From the NCBI RefSeq assembly GCF_002127215.1, contig NZ_NFUT01000002.1:310001-374000 (forward strand): 64,000 bases of DNA. Reading direction: 5' to 3'. Origin of the DNA: Hydrogenophaga sp. IBVHS2 (lineage in GTDB: Bacteria; Pseudomonadota; Gammaproteobacteria; Burkholderiales; Burkholderiaceae_C). The notes below the pieces were generated by a model. The model saw only the letters and a program-made list of their open reading frames with translations. It ran no database searches and was not told where the DNA came from. Positions 12,488-21,064 of the stretch are shown piece by piece. The position numbers and the translations under genes were made by a program. The first letter of the stretch is position 1; each line of letters begins with the position of its first letter.

Positions 12488-14416
12488 ATGCAGAGCTGGC
12501 TCGGCAATGTGCGCCTGGCGCACAAATTCCTTCTGATCGGCGTCATCGCGCTGGTCATGGCAGCACTGCCCACGGCCATGGCCGTGCGGGCCGAGCTGGT
12601 GGTCTGGCGGGCCGCCAACAGCGAGACCCAGGGCATTCCCTCCGCGGGGGCCGCCCTGAAGCTGCTGCAGCTCACCCAGCAGCACCGGGGGCTGTCGGCC
12701 AACTTTCTGGGCGGCAACGATTCGGTCAAGGACACACGCGCACAGCGCCAGACCGATGTCGATGCTGCCTTTGCCCGCCTGGGCGATGCCCTGGCCCCGC
12801 TGAAGACCCCCGCCCTGGAGAGCCGCCACCGCGAACTCGCAGATCAATGGAAGGCACTGGCAGCCGACGTCTCGGCCAAGGCTATTCCGGGGCCGCAGAG
12901 CTTTGCGCGGCACACCGCACTGATTGCCGCCATGCTGGCCCTGATCGAAGAGATCAACGACACCGCAGGCCTGAGCCTGGACCCGAATGCCCACACCTAC
13001 TTCCTGATCCAGTCGGTGCTGGTGCACATGCCCCGCCTGACCGAGTCGCTGGGGCAGGCGCGCGCCCAGGGATCTCTGGTGCTGGCGCGGCGCGAACTGG
13101 GTGCCGATCAACGATCCAACCTGTCCGCGCTGGCCAACATCTCGCGCTCGCACATGGCGCAAGCCCGGCGAAGCCTGGAGAAGGCCGTGGCAGCCGAATC
13201 ACGGCTGGGTGCAGCCATCAATGCCAAGGCGGGTGCCGCCTGGACCGCTGCGGATGCGGCCGTGGCACTGGTCGACCAGGAAATCCTGAAAGCGGAAGCG
13301 TTGTCCATGGCGCCCAACGCATTCTTCGCGGCCACCACCGCTCAGATCGATGCGCAATTTGCCCTGATCGACGAGGCCTTCAAGGTGCTGGCCGATGAAC
13401 TCGCGGCCGAAGCAGCCGGCGCCATGCAGCGGCTGATCCGGCTGGGCGTCGGCATCGGCGTCATGGTGGCGCTGGGGGCTCTGGTCATGCTGGCGATTGC
13501 CCGGCAGACCACCCGCGCCATCGCCCAGGCCGTGACGGTGGCCCAGACCGTGGCCGCCGGAGACCTCACCTCACAGATCGAGGTCCGCAGCACCGACGAG
13601 ACGGGGCAACTGCTGACCGCGCTGCGTGCGATGAACCAGAGCCTGGTGACCATGGTGTCGTCGGTTCGCCAGAGCAGCGAGAGCATCGCCACCGGCAGCG
13701 CCCAGATCGCCTCCGGCAATGCCGACCTGTCGTCCCGCACCGAAATGCAGGCCAGCAACCTCGAAGAAACCGCCGCCAGCATGGAAGAGATCACCTCGAC
13801 CGTGCAGCAGAACGCCGAGACCTCGCGCGAAGCCGCTCGCATCGCCCGAGAGGCCAAGCGGGCTGCCGAAGAAGGTGGTCAGGTGGTGGGCCGCGTGGTC
13901 CAGACCATGCACGGCATCAATGACAGCAGCCGCCGCATCAGCGACATCATCGGTGTCATCGACGGCATTGCCTTCCAGACCAACATACTGGCGCTGAACG
14001 CGGCCGTGGAAGCCGCCCGTGCGGGCGAACAGGGCCGCGGGTTTGCCGTGGTGGCCGGCGAGGTGCGCAACCTGGCCCAGCGCAGCGCGCAGGCCGCCAA
14101 GGAGATCAAGGGCCTGATCGGCGAGAGTGTGGAGCGGGTCGAATCGGGCACCGGGCTGGTCGCCCAGGCCGGCCAGAGCGTGGGTCAGATCGTCGAGCAG
14201 GTGGCCCGCGTGTCCCAGCTCATCGAGGGCATCACCCTGGCCAGCCAGGAGCAGGCCGACGGCATTGCCCAGGTGGGGCATGCCGTGTCCCAGCTCGACC
14301 AGGTCACGCAGCAGAACGCCTCGCTGGTGGAGGAGGGCGCCGCCGCCGCCGACAGCCTGCGCAGCCAGTCGCAGCAGCTGGCCGACCTGGTGGGCGCGTT
14401 CCGGCTGCGCGGCTGA
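12488..14416 (+). CDS. Methyl-accepting chemotaxis protein
   Basis: Inner-membrane chemoreceptor, 642 residues. TM1 is about 13-33 and TM2 about 317-338. The roughly 280-residue periplasmic part has [13 protein letters not shown] and [12 protein letters not shown], motifs seen in large helical sensor domains of this order; the ligand is unknown. A HAMP domain (about 335-390) precedes a signalling domain with the invariant hairpin [20 protein letters not shown]. No C-terminal CheR/CheB pentapeptide is seen. The start ATG at 12488 follows GGGAAGAGGGG; the open frame continues upstream through the tmRNA gene and is not coding there. Stands alone between ssrA and the SRAP gene. Confidence 0.93.
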   Translation: MQSWLGNVRLAHKFLLIGVIALVMAALPTAMAVRAELVVWRAANSETQGIPSAGAALKLLQLTQQHRGLSANFLGGNDSVKDTRAQRQTDVDAAFARLGDALAPLKTPALESRHRELADQWKALAADVSAKAIPGPQSFARHTALIAAMLALIEEINDTAGLSLDPNAHTYFLIQSVLVHMPRLTESLGQARAQGSLVLARRELGADQRSNLSALANISRSHMAQARRSLEKAVAAESRLGAAINAKAGAAWTAADAAVALVDQEILKAEALSMAPNAFFAATTAQIDAQFALIDEAFKVLADELAAEAAGAMQRLIRLGVGIGVMVALGALVMLAIARQTTRAIAQAVTVAQTVAAGDLTSQIEVRSTDETGQLLTALRAMNQSLVTMVSSVRQSSESIATGSAQIASGNADLSSRTEMQASNLEETAASMEEITSTVQQNAETSREAARIAREAKRAAEEGGQVVGRVVQTMHGINDSSRRISDIIGVIDGIAFQTNILALNAAVEAARAGEQGRGFAVVAGEVRNLAQRSAQAAKEIKGLIGESVERVESGTGLVAQAGQSVGQIVEQVARVSQLIEGITLASQEQADGIAQVGHAVSQLDQVTQQNASLVEEGAAAADSLRSQSQQLADLVGAFRLRG

Positions 14417-14452
14417 TCAGGGCACGGCAACGCAGGGCCTACCATCGGGCCC

Positions 14453-15166
14453 ATGAGCTCCCAATACGAATGCCTGCGCCCCGCCCACCTGTACCGGGAG
14501 ATCTTCGACGTCGACCCGCCCGAGGACGCCACGGTGGGTCCGCAGGTCTGGCCCCGCCGGCCGGGTGTGTTCATCCGCAAGCGGGCGGAGCCTGATGCGG
14601 TTGAAGGGGCCGTGGTGCGAGAGCGGGTCGTCGGCCAGTTCGGCCTGGTGCCGCCGTGGGTGAAGTCCGCGTCCGACGCCAGGCTGCGGTCCACCAAGCT
14701 GGTCAATGCCTTCGCCGACACCGCCAGCACTTCCAACAACTTTCGCGCGGCCTGGCTGGGTGCACAGCGCTGCATCGTGCCCCTGATGGCGTTCCAGGTG
14801 GACGACTGGCGCAACGGCAAGGCCCTGCCCACGCGCGTGGCCCGGGTGGACGGCCAGCCCATGGGCGTGGCCGGGCTGTGGGAGCGCTGGGCCGGTGCCG
14901 ATGGCGAGGTCATCGTCAGCTTCTGCCTGCTCACGGTCAACGCCAACAGCCACTCGCTGATGCGCCGCTACGGTCCCCCGGGCAGCGAAAAACGCATGCC
15001 GGCCATCCTGAACGAAGGTGGCTATGGTGCCTGGCTGAACGCCGCCCTGCCGGAGAAAGCGCGTGAGTTCATGCGGGCGTACCCGGCCGAAGGGCTCACG
15101 GCCAACCCGATCGAAAAGCAGCGGTCAGGCCGCCTGCCGGGTGCCACGGTGGCGCACCGGCCCTGA
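14453..15166 (+). CDS. SRAP-family (YedK/HMCES-like) protein lacking most catalytic residues
   Basis: 237 residues with the SRAP fold signatures: FGLVPPWVK (63-71), VNAFADT (84-90), CIVPLMAF (107-114), GVAGLWERW (138-146) and EKRMPAIL (179-186). SRAP proteins form a thiazolidine crosslink with abasic sites in single-stranded DNA through Cys2, helped by Asn, Glu and His. Here residue 2 is Ser (MSSQYEC), the Glu of the usual FYE(P/W) segment is Val116 in FQVDDW, and the His before the RMP motif is Gly174. Only the Asn (N85) is kept. Cys7 is nearby but not N-terminal. The protein may bind DNA without crosslinking, or have a new role. Its last 42 bp overlap the convergent Mpo1-like gene. Confidence 0.8.
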   Translation: MSSQYECLRPAHLYREIFDVDPPEDATVGPQVWPRRPGVFIRKRAEPDAVEGAVVRERVVGQFGLVPPWVKSASDARLRSTKLVNAFADTASTSNNFRAAWLGAQRCIVPLMAFQVDDWRNGKALPTRVARVDGQPMGVAGLWERWAGADGEVIVSFCLLTVNANSHSLMRRYGPPGSEKRMPAILNEGGYGAWLNAALPEKAREFMRAYPAEGLTANPIEKQRSGRLPGATVAHRP

Positions 15167-15649
15167 TCGCGCCTCGATTTCTCGCTGCAGGCCCTGCAGG
15201 AGCCCCACCGCGAACAGCGCCTCGGTCACCACGAACAGCGGACCGATGATCAGGCCCATCAGGTCGTCGACGAATGCGGGCTTGCGGCCCTCCCAGAAAT
15301 GGCCGACGAACTGGAACACCCAGCCCACCACGAAGCCGCCGATCCCGATGGTCAGCCAGGCCGCGCCGGACAGCTGGGCCGCCCACGCACCGAACCAGGC
15401 GCACAGCGCCAGCAGCGCCGTCATCACCGCACCCAGCCCGGGACTGAGCCGGAGGTAATAGGCCGACGCGGCGATCACGGCGACGACGGCGGGCGATGCC
15501 GCCAGGCCGCCCACCGGGAAGGCCGGTCGGGAGAGCAGCACCGTGATCGCCAGCACGATCAGCGGAATGCCGACGAAATGGGTCGCGATGTTGCGGGGGT
15601 CGCGGTGGTAGGCCGCGTAGTTCGAGAGTTGATCCACCAGGCTCTTCAT
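15125..15649 (-). CDS. Mpo1-like (DUF962) membrane protein
   Basis: 174 residues, four or five hydrophobic segments. It carries the family histidines in AAYHRDPRNIATHFVGIP near the N-terminus and FVGHFWEGRKPAFVDD near the C-terminus. Yeast Mpo1 is an Fe(II) dioxygenase that shortens 2-hydroxy fatty acids by alpha-oxidation; bacterial members are mostly unstudied. It is divergent from a Crp/Fnr regulator (103 bp between starts), suggesting that regulator may control it. The 3' end overlaps the SRAP gene on the other strand. Confidence 0.82.
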   Translation of the reverse strand: MKSLVDQLSNYAAYHRDPRNIATHFVGIPLIVLAITVLLSRPAFPVGGLAASPAVVAVIAASAYYLRLSPGLGAVMTALLALCAWFGAWAAQLSGAAWLTIGIGGFVVGWVFQFVGHFWEGRKPAFVDDLMGLIIGPLFVVTEALFAVGLLQGLQREIEARSGPVRHRGTRQAA

Positions 15650-15752
15650 CGTGTCTCCAGTGCGAAAGCGCCGATTGTTTGCGCCGGCACAGAATGTCTA
15701 CTGTCGGGCCGACGACACAAGCGCGTCACCCGCTCCGAAAGGGCTGAAACAC

Positions 15753-16448
15753 ATGGTCTGCCGTGATGACTGGCATCGGATTGCGATGGCGGGCAGCTGG
15801 TTCGCCGGACTGCCTGCGACCTTCGCCGACGCATTGCTCACCCAGGCGGAGCCGATGTCGCTGGCGGCGGGACAGCGGCTGTTCGCACGCGGCGAGGCGC
15901 CGGATGGCCTGTACGGCGTCCTGCGCGGGGTGATCCGCGTGACCGCGATCACCGCGTCCGGCCAGGAGGCCCTGCTGGCGATGCTGGAGCCGCCCCAGTG
16001 GTTCGGCGAGATCGCGGTCTTCGATGGCGCGCCGCGCACCCACGATGCCTGGGCGCAGGAGGATTGCGAACTCCTGCGCATACCGCAGGCCACCTTGCTG
16101 GCCGAACTCGCCGAGCGGCCACAGCACTGGCGGGATCTCGGGCTGCTCATGACCCAGAAGCTGCGCCTGACGTTTGCCAGCGTCGAGGAGCTGGCCCTGC
16201 TGCCACCCACCCGCCGGGTGGCGGGCCGCCTGCTGCTGATGGCCGAGGGCTACGGCACATGGGCAGGGCGCAGCAAACGGGTGCTGCAGGTCTCGCAGGA
16301 GCAGCTCGGTCTGATGCTGGCGCTGTCCCGGCAAACGGTGAACCAGTCGCTGCGCGAGCTGGAAACGCGCGGCTGCATCCAGCGCAACCGCGCCTCCATC
16401 GAGCTGCTCGACGCGCAGCGGCTTCGCTGCGCCCGCGATGGCCTCTGA
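15753..16448 (+). CDS. Crp/Fnr-family transcriptional regulator
   Basis: 231 residues from the chosen start. The N-terminal cyclic-nucleotide-binding-like beta-barrel (about 20-130) has FARGEAPDGLYGVLRG and WFGEIAVFDG. The C-terminal winged helix has VSQEQLGLMLALSRQTVNQSLREL as recognition helix region, here quoted only as a family signature. There is no Fnr-type N-terminal Cys cluster, so oxygen sensing by an iron-sulfur cluster is not expected. The ATG at 15753 is preferred over 15651 because an AAGGG lies upstream and the extra 34 residues look non-homologous. The gap to the divergent Mpo1-like gene holds a perfect GTCGGGCCGAC (15713-15723), a possible binding site. Confidence 0.85.
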   Translation: MVCRDDWHRIAMAGSWFAGLPATFADALLTQAEPMSLAAGQRLFARGEAPDGLYGVLRGVIRVTAITASGQEALLAMLEPPQWFGEIAVFDGAPRTHDAWAQEDCELLRIPQATLLAELAERPQHWRDLGLLMTQKLRLTFASVEELALLPPTRRVAGRLLLMAEGYGTWAGRSKRVLQVSQEQLGLMLALSRQTVNQSLRELETRGCIQRNRASIELLDAQRLRCARDGL

Positions 16449-16479
16449 GCATCGGCGTCCCTGCCCGGAACGCCGATCC

Positions 16480-16926
16480 TCACCCCCCCGGTATCTCCGG
16501 TTCCACCAGCCGCGCCAGCAGTTCCAGTGACTGCTGCCAGCCCACGATGCAGCTGTCCGGGGGCAGGGCATCGGGCAGGCCGGCCTGTTCGATGTTCAGT
16601 TCGGTGCCGCTGCCCACTGCCTTGAACAGGGTGGTGGTGACCAGCTCGCCGGGCAGGTCCGGGCTGTCGAAGCGGTCGGTGGCCACGATCTTCTCGTTGG
16701 GCACCAGCTCGCGGAACTCGCCGCCGAAGCTGTGGGTCTGGCCTGCGCTGAAGTTGGTGAACGACATGCGGAAGCGGCCGCCCGGGCGGGCGTCCAGCTC
16801 ATGCACCGTGGCGGTGAAGCCGTCGGGTGCGTTCCACTTGGCCAGCGCAGCGGCGTCGATGAAGGCACGGAAGACCCGCTCGGGCGGAGCGCGCAGCACG
16901 CGCTGGAAGCGCAGGGTGTAGGGCAT
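16480..16926 (-). CDS. SRPBCC / AHSA1-domain protein
   Basis: 148 residues, one START-like barrel. It opens LRFQRVLRAPPERVFRAF, has WNAPDGF and a C-terminal helix with GWQQSLELLARLVE, typical of AHSA1 (Aha1-related) domains. These bind small hydrophobic ligands; some are pollutant- or stress-linked, but no substrate can be named here. It lies 27 bp downstream of the LytTR response regulator on the same strand and may be its last co-transcribed gene. Confidence 0.88.
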   Translation of the reverse strand: MPYTLRFQRVLRAPPERVFRAFIDAAALAKWNAPDGFTATVHELDARPGGRFRMSFTNFSAGQTHSFGGEFRELVPNEKIVATDRFDSPDLPGELVTTTLFKAVGSGTELNIEQAGLPDALPPDSCIVGWQQSLELLARLVEPEIPGG

Positions 16927-16953
16927 GGTGGTCTCCTTTCGGGGAAAAGGCCG

Positions 16954-17784
16954 TCACAGCGGCCGCAGGCGGTGTTCGTGCAGCCGGCTCACCGGCCAGC
17001 GTTCGGGCCGGCCGCGCAGGCGCAGGCTGAGCTTGCCGTTGTCGCCCCGCACCGCTTCCGCGATGGCCTGGGCGCGCACGACGGTGCCACGGTGAATCTG
17101 CCAGAACTCGTCGGGGTTCAGGCGCGGCAGCAGGTCTTTCAGGGGTGTGCGCAGCAGCAGCTCGGCGTCGGCCGTGAGCACGCGCACGTACTTGTCGGCG
17201 GCCTCGAATGCCAGCACCTGCTCCACAGGCACCACGCGCACCGTGGCGCCCACGCTCGCGGTGATCAGCCGCAGCGGTTCGGCCCCCGGGGATGCGGTGG
17301 CGGGCAGCGCGGTGCCGCCAGGTTCCAGCAGCTGGTGCAGCCGGCCCAGCAGGGCGTGCAGCTGCTGTTCGCCGGCCTCAGGGTGGCCGGTGACGGCGGG
17401 CCGGTCCAGGTGCTGGCGGATGCGCTCCAGCGTGCGTTCCAGCCGCTCGGGCCGCACCGGCTTGAGCAGGTAGTCGATGGCCTGTGCCTCGAAGGCCTGC
17501 ACCGCGTACTGGTCGTAGGCGGTGACGAAGACCAGGGCCGGGAAGGGCAGGCCCGGGGGCCAGTGTTCGGCGATGTCGGCGGCGGCCTCCAGGCCGCTCT
17601 GGCCCGGCATGCGGATGTCCAGGAACAGCACCTGCGGCCGGGCCCGGAGTGCCGCCTGCACGGCGCTGTGTCCGTCGGCCACCACCGGCAGCAGGGAGAG
17701 CGCGGGCCAGCTGCGCTGCAGCTCGGAGCACAGCGCCTGGGCGAGCAGCGGCTCGTCTTCGGCAATCAGGGCGGTCGGGCTCAT
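16954..17784 (-). CDS. LytTR-family response regulator
   Basis: 276 residues. Receiver domain about 1-125 with acidic residues IAEDEP, phosphoacceptor in LFLDIRMPG and Lys in YLLKPVRP. A linker of about 45 residues leads to a LytTR DNA-binding domain (about 175-270) with VEQVLAFEAADKYVRV and FWQIHRGTVV. This is the AlgR/LytR type. Its start overlaps the kinase stop by 4 bp, so they form a cognate pair. Targets unknown. Confidence 0.93.
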   Translation of the reverse strand: MSPTALIAEDEPLLAQALCSELQRSWPALSLLPVVADGHSAVQAALRARPQVLFLDIRMPGQSGLEAAADIAEHWPPGLPFPALVFVTAYDQYAVQAFEAQAIDYLLKPVRPERLERTLERIRQHLDRPAVTGHPEAGEQQLHALLGRLHQLLEPGGTALPATASPGAEPLRLITASVGATVRVVPVEQVLAFEAADKYVRVLTADAELLLRTPLKDLLPRLNPDEFWQIHRGTVVRAQAIAEAVRGDNGKLSLRLRGRPERWPVSRLHEHRLRPL

Positions 17785-18851
17785 GCGGCGCGGGCGGTGG
17801 TGTCGGCGTGGGCGGTGGACAGGGGCAGGCGCAGGGTGACGCGGGTGCCTTCGCCGGGGCGGCTGTGCCAGTCGCAGTGTGCCGCAGCACCGTGGGCGCT
17901 GGCCAGCCTTTCACGCACCTGGGCCAGACCGAAACCGCTGCCCGCGCCCGGCCCGTCCGCGCCGATGCCGTTGTCCTGCACCACCAGCTGCAGGGCGCCA
18001 TCCACCTCGCGGGCCGTCACGGCCACGTGCCCGCCGGCCACCGAGGGTTCCAGTCCGTGGCGGATGGCGTTTTCCACCAGGGGCTGCAGCAGCAAGGCGG
18101 GAACGGGATGGTGCCGCAGGTCGGGCGGCAGGTCCAGGGAGTGGGTCAGGCGCGGGCCCATGCGCACCGCCATGATCGCCAGGTAGTCGGCCAGTCGAGC
18201 GAACTCGTGGGCCAGTGTGTGGTGACCGGGCCCGCTGCGGCTGGCCTGCAGGGTGGCCCGCAGAAAGCTGTCGAACCGGTCCAGCATGGCCAGGGCACGC
18301 GTCGGGTCGGAGCCGATGAGGGCCCGCAGGTTGGCCAGCGTGTTGAACAGCATGTGCGGTTCCAGCTGCGACTCGAGCAGCCGCAGCCGAGCCTCGGTGG
18401 CCTGGCGACGGGCCGCTTCCGAGGCCTGCCGGGCCATGGCCAGCTGCTCGCGGCTGGTGATCACATAGGTGGTGATGCCGGCCGCCACCAGCGACACCGC
18501 CATGATCTGCAAGGTGGTGGTGGGCAACCCTTGAAGGCCATCCAGCACCGGTCGCCCCATCAACACGTTGGCCAGCATGCAGCCGACGCTGTAGCCGGCC
18601 ACCACGCCGGTCATCACCAGCAGCGCCATGCGCGAGCCGGTGAGCTGACCGCGCGGGTGGAACACGAACCGGCCACCGTCGATCCAGATCCAGATCAGCA
18701 GGCCGATGCACTGGGCGTAGACCCAGTTGATCCACAGGGTTTCGTGGCCCGACAGCGCCAGCAGCACGGCGACGGTGGTGTTGGTCGCCAAGGTGATGCC
18801 GAAGCGGCGTCCGACACTCACGCCCAGGGGAGACAGACCGAAAAGGCTCAT
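17781..18851 (-). CDS. LytS-like sensor histidine kinase
   Basis: 356 residues. Four hydrophobic segments lie within about 15-160. A short coiled region then leads to a His_kinase (PF06580) domain with the phosphoacceptor in QLEPHMLFNTLANL, and an ATPase domain with LVENAIRHGLEP and DNGIGADG. There is no separate periplasmic sensor domain, so the signal is probably sensed in the membrane. Partner of the LytTR regulator. A DUF2306 membrane gene ends 34 bp upstream on the same strand and may belong to the same transcript. Confidence 0.92.
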   Translation of the reverse strand: MSLFGLSPLGVSVGRRFGITLATNTTVAVLLALSGHETLWINWVYAQCIGLLIWIWIDGGRFVFHPRGQLTGSRMALLVMTGVVAGYSVGCMLANVLMGRPVLDGLQGLPTTTLQIMAVSLVAAGITTYVITSREQLAMARQASEAARRQATEARLRLLESQLEPHMLFNTLANLRALIGSDPTRALAMLDRFDSFLRATLQASRSGPGHHTLAHEFARLADYLAIMAVRMGPRLTHSLDLPPDLRHHPVPALLLQPLVENAIRHGLEPSVAGGHVAVTAREVDGALQLVVQDNGIGADGPGAGSGFGLAQVRERLASAHGAAAHCDWHSRPGEGTRVTLRLPLSTAHADTTARAA

Positions 18852-18885
18852 GCCCGAGTATGGTGCGAAAGCCCGGTGGTCGGCC

Positions 18886-19290
18886 TCAGGCCACCAGGCT
18901 GCGCACCCAGTCGCCGAGCAGGCGCCCCGGCATCAGGGTGAAGGCACCGGCGATCAGGCAGGCGCCCACATAGGTCCTGAGCATGGTCGCCCGGTGGGCC
19001 TGCACCCGACCCTGCACCATGTAGCGCAGGGCCAGCACCAGCATGCCCAGCACCAGGGGAATCAGCAGGTGGATCGGCCCGAAGCCGGCAATGTTCGGCA
19101 GCCGCGCCGCCGGGATGAACAGGGCCGAGACCGCGGTCATCACCATCAACATGACCCAGGCGTACCCGGCGGCCCGGTGCAGGCGGGCCTGTTCCTTTCC
19201 GCTGCGGCGCGACCACAGCGCCAGCGGGCCGATGGCGACCGCCGACAGCGCTGCCGCTGTGTGGATGGCAATCACGGGAGTGAACGACAT
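18886..19290 (-). CDS. DUF2306-type small membrane protein
   Basis: 134 residues with four hydrophobic helices. It opens with IHTAAALSAVAIGPLALW and has LHRAAGYAWVMLM, conserved with the family: histidines near helix ends and a LHR motif. Function unknown; some relatives are proposed heme- or quinone-associated. The ATG at 19290 is set by an excellent AGGAGG 8 bases upstream; a longer open frame is antisense to the pseudouridine synthase gene and is rejected. Divergent from that gene and just upstream of the LytS-like kinase. Confidence 0.85.
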   Translation of the reverse strand: MSFTPVIAIHTAAALSAVAIGPLALWSRRSGKEQARLHRAAGYAWVMLMVMTAVSALFIPAARLPNIAGFGPIHLLIPLVLGMLVLALRYMVQGRVQAHRATMLRTYVGACLIAGAFTLMPGRLLGDWVRSLVA

Positions 19291-19440
19291 GGCAGTACCT
19301 CCTGGAAATGGGCGTACTGTCGCGGACCGCCGGGCGCCCGACCACCGGGGTGCGACGGAGCGACGCCCGCCGGGAGCGAAACGACACCGTCTTTCGCCAG
19401 CCGCGGCGCACGCCCGCGGGCAGGCACAATCCCGCCCACC

Positions 19441-20175
19441 ATGATGGCGTTGCAGGACATTCTTTTTTCGCAGGGCTTCGGCACGCGCCGGGTCTGCTTC
19501 GGGCTGGTGCAGATGGGCCATGTGGCGGTGGGTGACCAGGGGACGGTGTGCACCGATCCCCTGCAGTGCTTCGACACCGACGGTCTGCAGTTCTGGGTGC
19601 AGGGGCAGGCCTGGGCTTTCCACGACCGGGCCTATCTGATGCTGCACAAGCCGGCCGGCTACGAGTGTTCGCACAAGCCGGGAGCCCATCCCAGCATCTA
19701 CACGCTGCTGCCCGGTCCGCTGCGGGAGCGGGGAGGCGGTGCATCGGCGGGGGTTCAGGCGGTGGGCCGGCTCGACCAGGACACCACCGGACTGCTGCTG
19801 CTGTCGGACGACGGCAAGTTCATCCACCGCATGACCTCGCCGCGCCACCATGTGCCCAAGGTGTACGAGGTCACCCTCAAGCACGCGGGCGATGCGACGC
19901 TGGTGAGCCGGCTGCTGGCCGGCGTGGTGCTGGAGGACGACCCGAAACCCGTCAAGGCAGCGGCCTGTGCGCTGGTGGCACCGACCCACCTGCAGCTCAC
20001 CCTGACCGAGGGCAAGTACCACCAGGTCAAGCGCATGGTGGCGGCAGCCGGCAACCGGGTGGAGGGATTGCACCGCTCGCGCATCGGCCGGATCGATCTG
20101 CCGGGCGCGCTGGCGCCGGGCCAGTGGCGCTGGTTGACGGCCGAGGAAGTCGCCTCGCTGACCGCCAAGGCCTGA
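19441..20175 (+). CDS. RsuA-family pseudouridine synthase
   Basis: 244 residues. An S4-like N-terminal domain is followed by the catalytic domain with MLHKPAGYECS and the active-site Asp in GRLDQDTTGLLLLSDDG. It ends with the EGKYHQVKRM motif, as in RsuA, which modifies position 516 of 16S rRNA. A sister role on 23S rRNA (RluE/RluF types) cannot be excluded. The start is one of two adjacent ATGs (19441 or 19444); upstream frame is antisense to DUF2306. Confidence 0.88.
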   Translation: MMALQDILFSQGFGTRRVCFGLVQMGHVAVGDQGTVCTDPLQCFDTDGLQFWVQGQAWAFHDRAYLMLHKPAGYECSHKPGAHPSIYTLLPGPLRERGGGASAGVQAVGRLDQDTTGLLLLSDDGKFIHRMTSPRHHVPKVYEVTLKHAGDATLVSRLLAGVVLEDDPKPVKAAACALVAPTHLQLTLTEGKYHQVKRMVAAAGNRVEGLHRSRIGRIDLPGALAPGQWRWLTAEEVASLTAKA

Positions 20176-20193
20176 CGCGACGCGGGCGCGGGC

Positions 20194-20931
20194 TTAAAGC
20201 AGGTCACCGCGCCGGCTGTCCAGCGGCGCGAGGAAGGAGTTGTCCTGCCACTGCGACGGCAGGTCGCTGCGCGGCTCGCCGGCCTGGCTGCTGGGCCAGT
20301 TGCTCAAGGGACCGAAGTCGCTGTGGCCGCGCGAGGTGCGCTGGCGGTGGATGGCGGTGCGCAGGCTGTTCTGGGCCGCGATGATGGCCCGCTCTTCCAT
20401 CTCGCGTTCGCGCATGGCCTGGCTCATCGGCGACTCGCCCAGGAACTCGCCCCGGATCTCGGCCACCGTGGGCAGGCCGTTGGAGCGCACCACCCAGTAC
20501 GGCACATGGCACTGGCTCAGCAGCGAATGCTTGACGGCCCGCGTGCTGCGCGGGATGCCGGCGGTGCCGGGGACGTCCACGCACCCGACCACACGGCCGT
20601 CGGCGCGGCAGATGGTGAAGGTGCAGTACACCCCGCCCAGCAGCTTGTACCAGTCCATGCTTTCCTGCTTCTCCCGGGGCAGGGTGAAGCGGGTGACCGG
20701 CATCTTGATCATGATGTGGTGGTCGTAGAAGGCACGGGCCAGCCAGTGCCACACCCGGGCTTCCTCGCTGTTGACGACCGAACGCAGGCCCAGCGGCCAG
20801 TGATCCGGCAGTTTCCGCCGCGCGCGGGTGCTGCGGGCGGTCCAGACCCGCTGCAGCCACGCGCCGAGCACTGCCACGACGGGCAGCAGCACGGCGAGCA
20901 GCCATGGCGAGGTCCAGGAAAGGGTGTTCAT
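20194..20931 (-). CDS. DUF2726-domain protein with N-terminal membrane anchor
   Basis: 245 residues. One hydrophobic helix (about 9-27) is followed by a basic stretch and a DUF2726-like domain (about 45-170) with VNSEEARVWHWL, FDHH-like YDHHIMIKMPVTRF and VYCTFTICRADGRVVGCVDV. DUF2726 is placed near restriction-endonuclease-like folds, but no function is established. The C-terminal 75 residues look disordered. Convergent with the pseudouridine synthase (18 bp). The 133-bp upstream gap is A/T-rich and holds a direct repeat AAAAAGCAC. Confidence 0.78.
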   Translation of the reverse strand: MNTLSWTSPWLLAVLLPVVAVLGAWLQRVWTARSTRARRKLPDHWPLGLRSVVNSEEARVWHWLARAFYDHHIMIKMPVTRFTLPREKQESMDWYKLLGGVYCTFTICRADGRVVGCVDVPGTAGIPRSTRAVKHSLLSQCHVPYWVVRSNGLPTVAEIRGEFLGESPMSQAMREREMEERAIIAAQNSLRTAIHRQRTSRGHSDFGPLSNWPSSQAGEPRSDLPSQWQDNSFLAPLDSRRGDLL

Positions 20932-21064
20932 GGGGGGATGGGCGGTCGATCTGTATCAAAGTGTATTGAGAACCGCCTGCCGCAGCCCCTGGCTTCAACC
21001 GACTTGAGCCAAAAAGCACGCCTTTGTGTGAATTTTGTTGAAAAAGCACCCTGAAAGTGACGTT

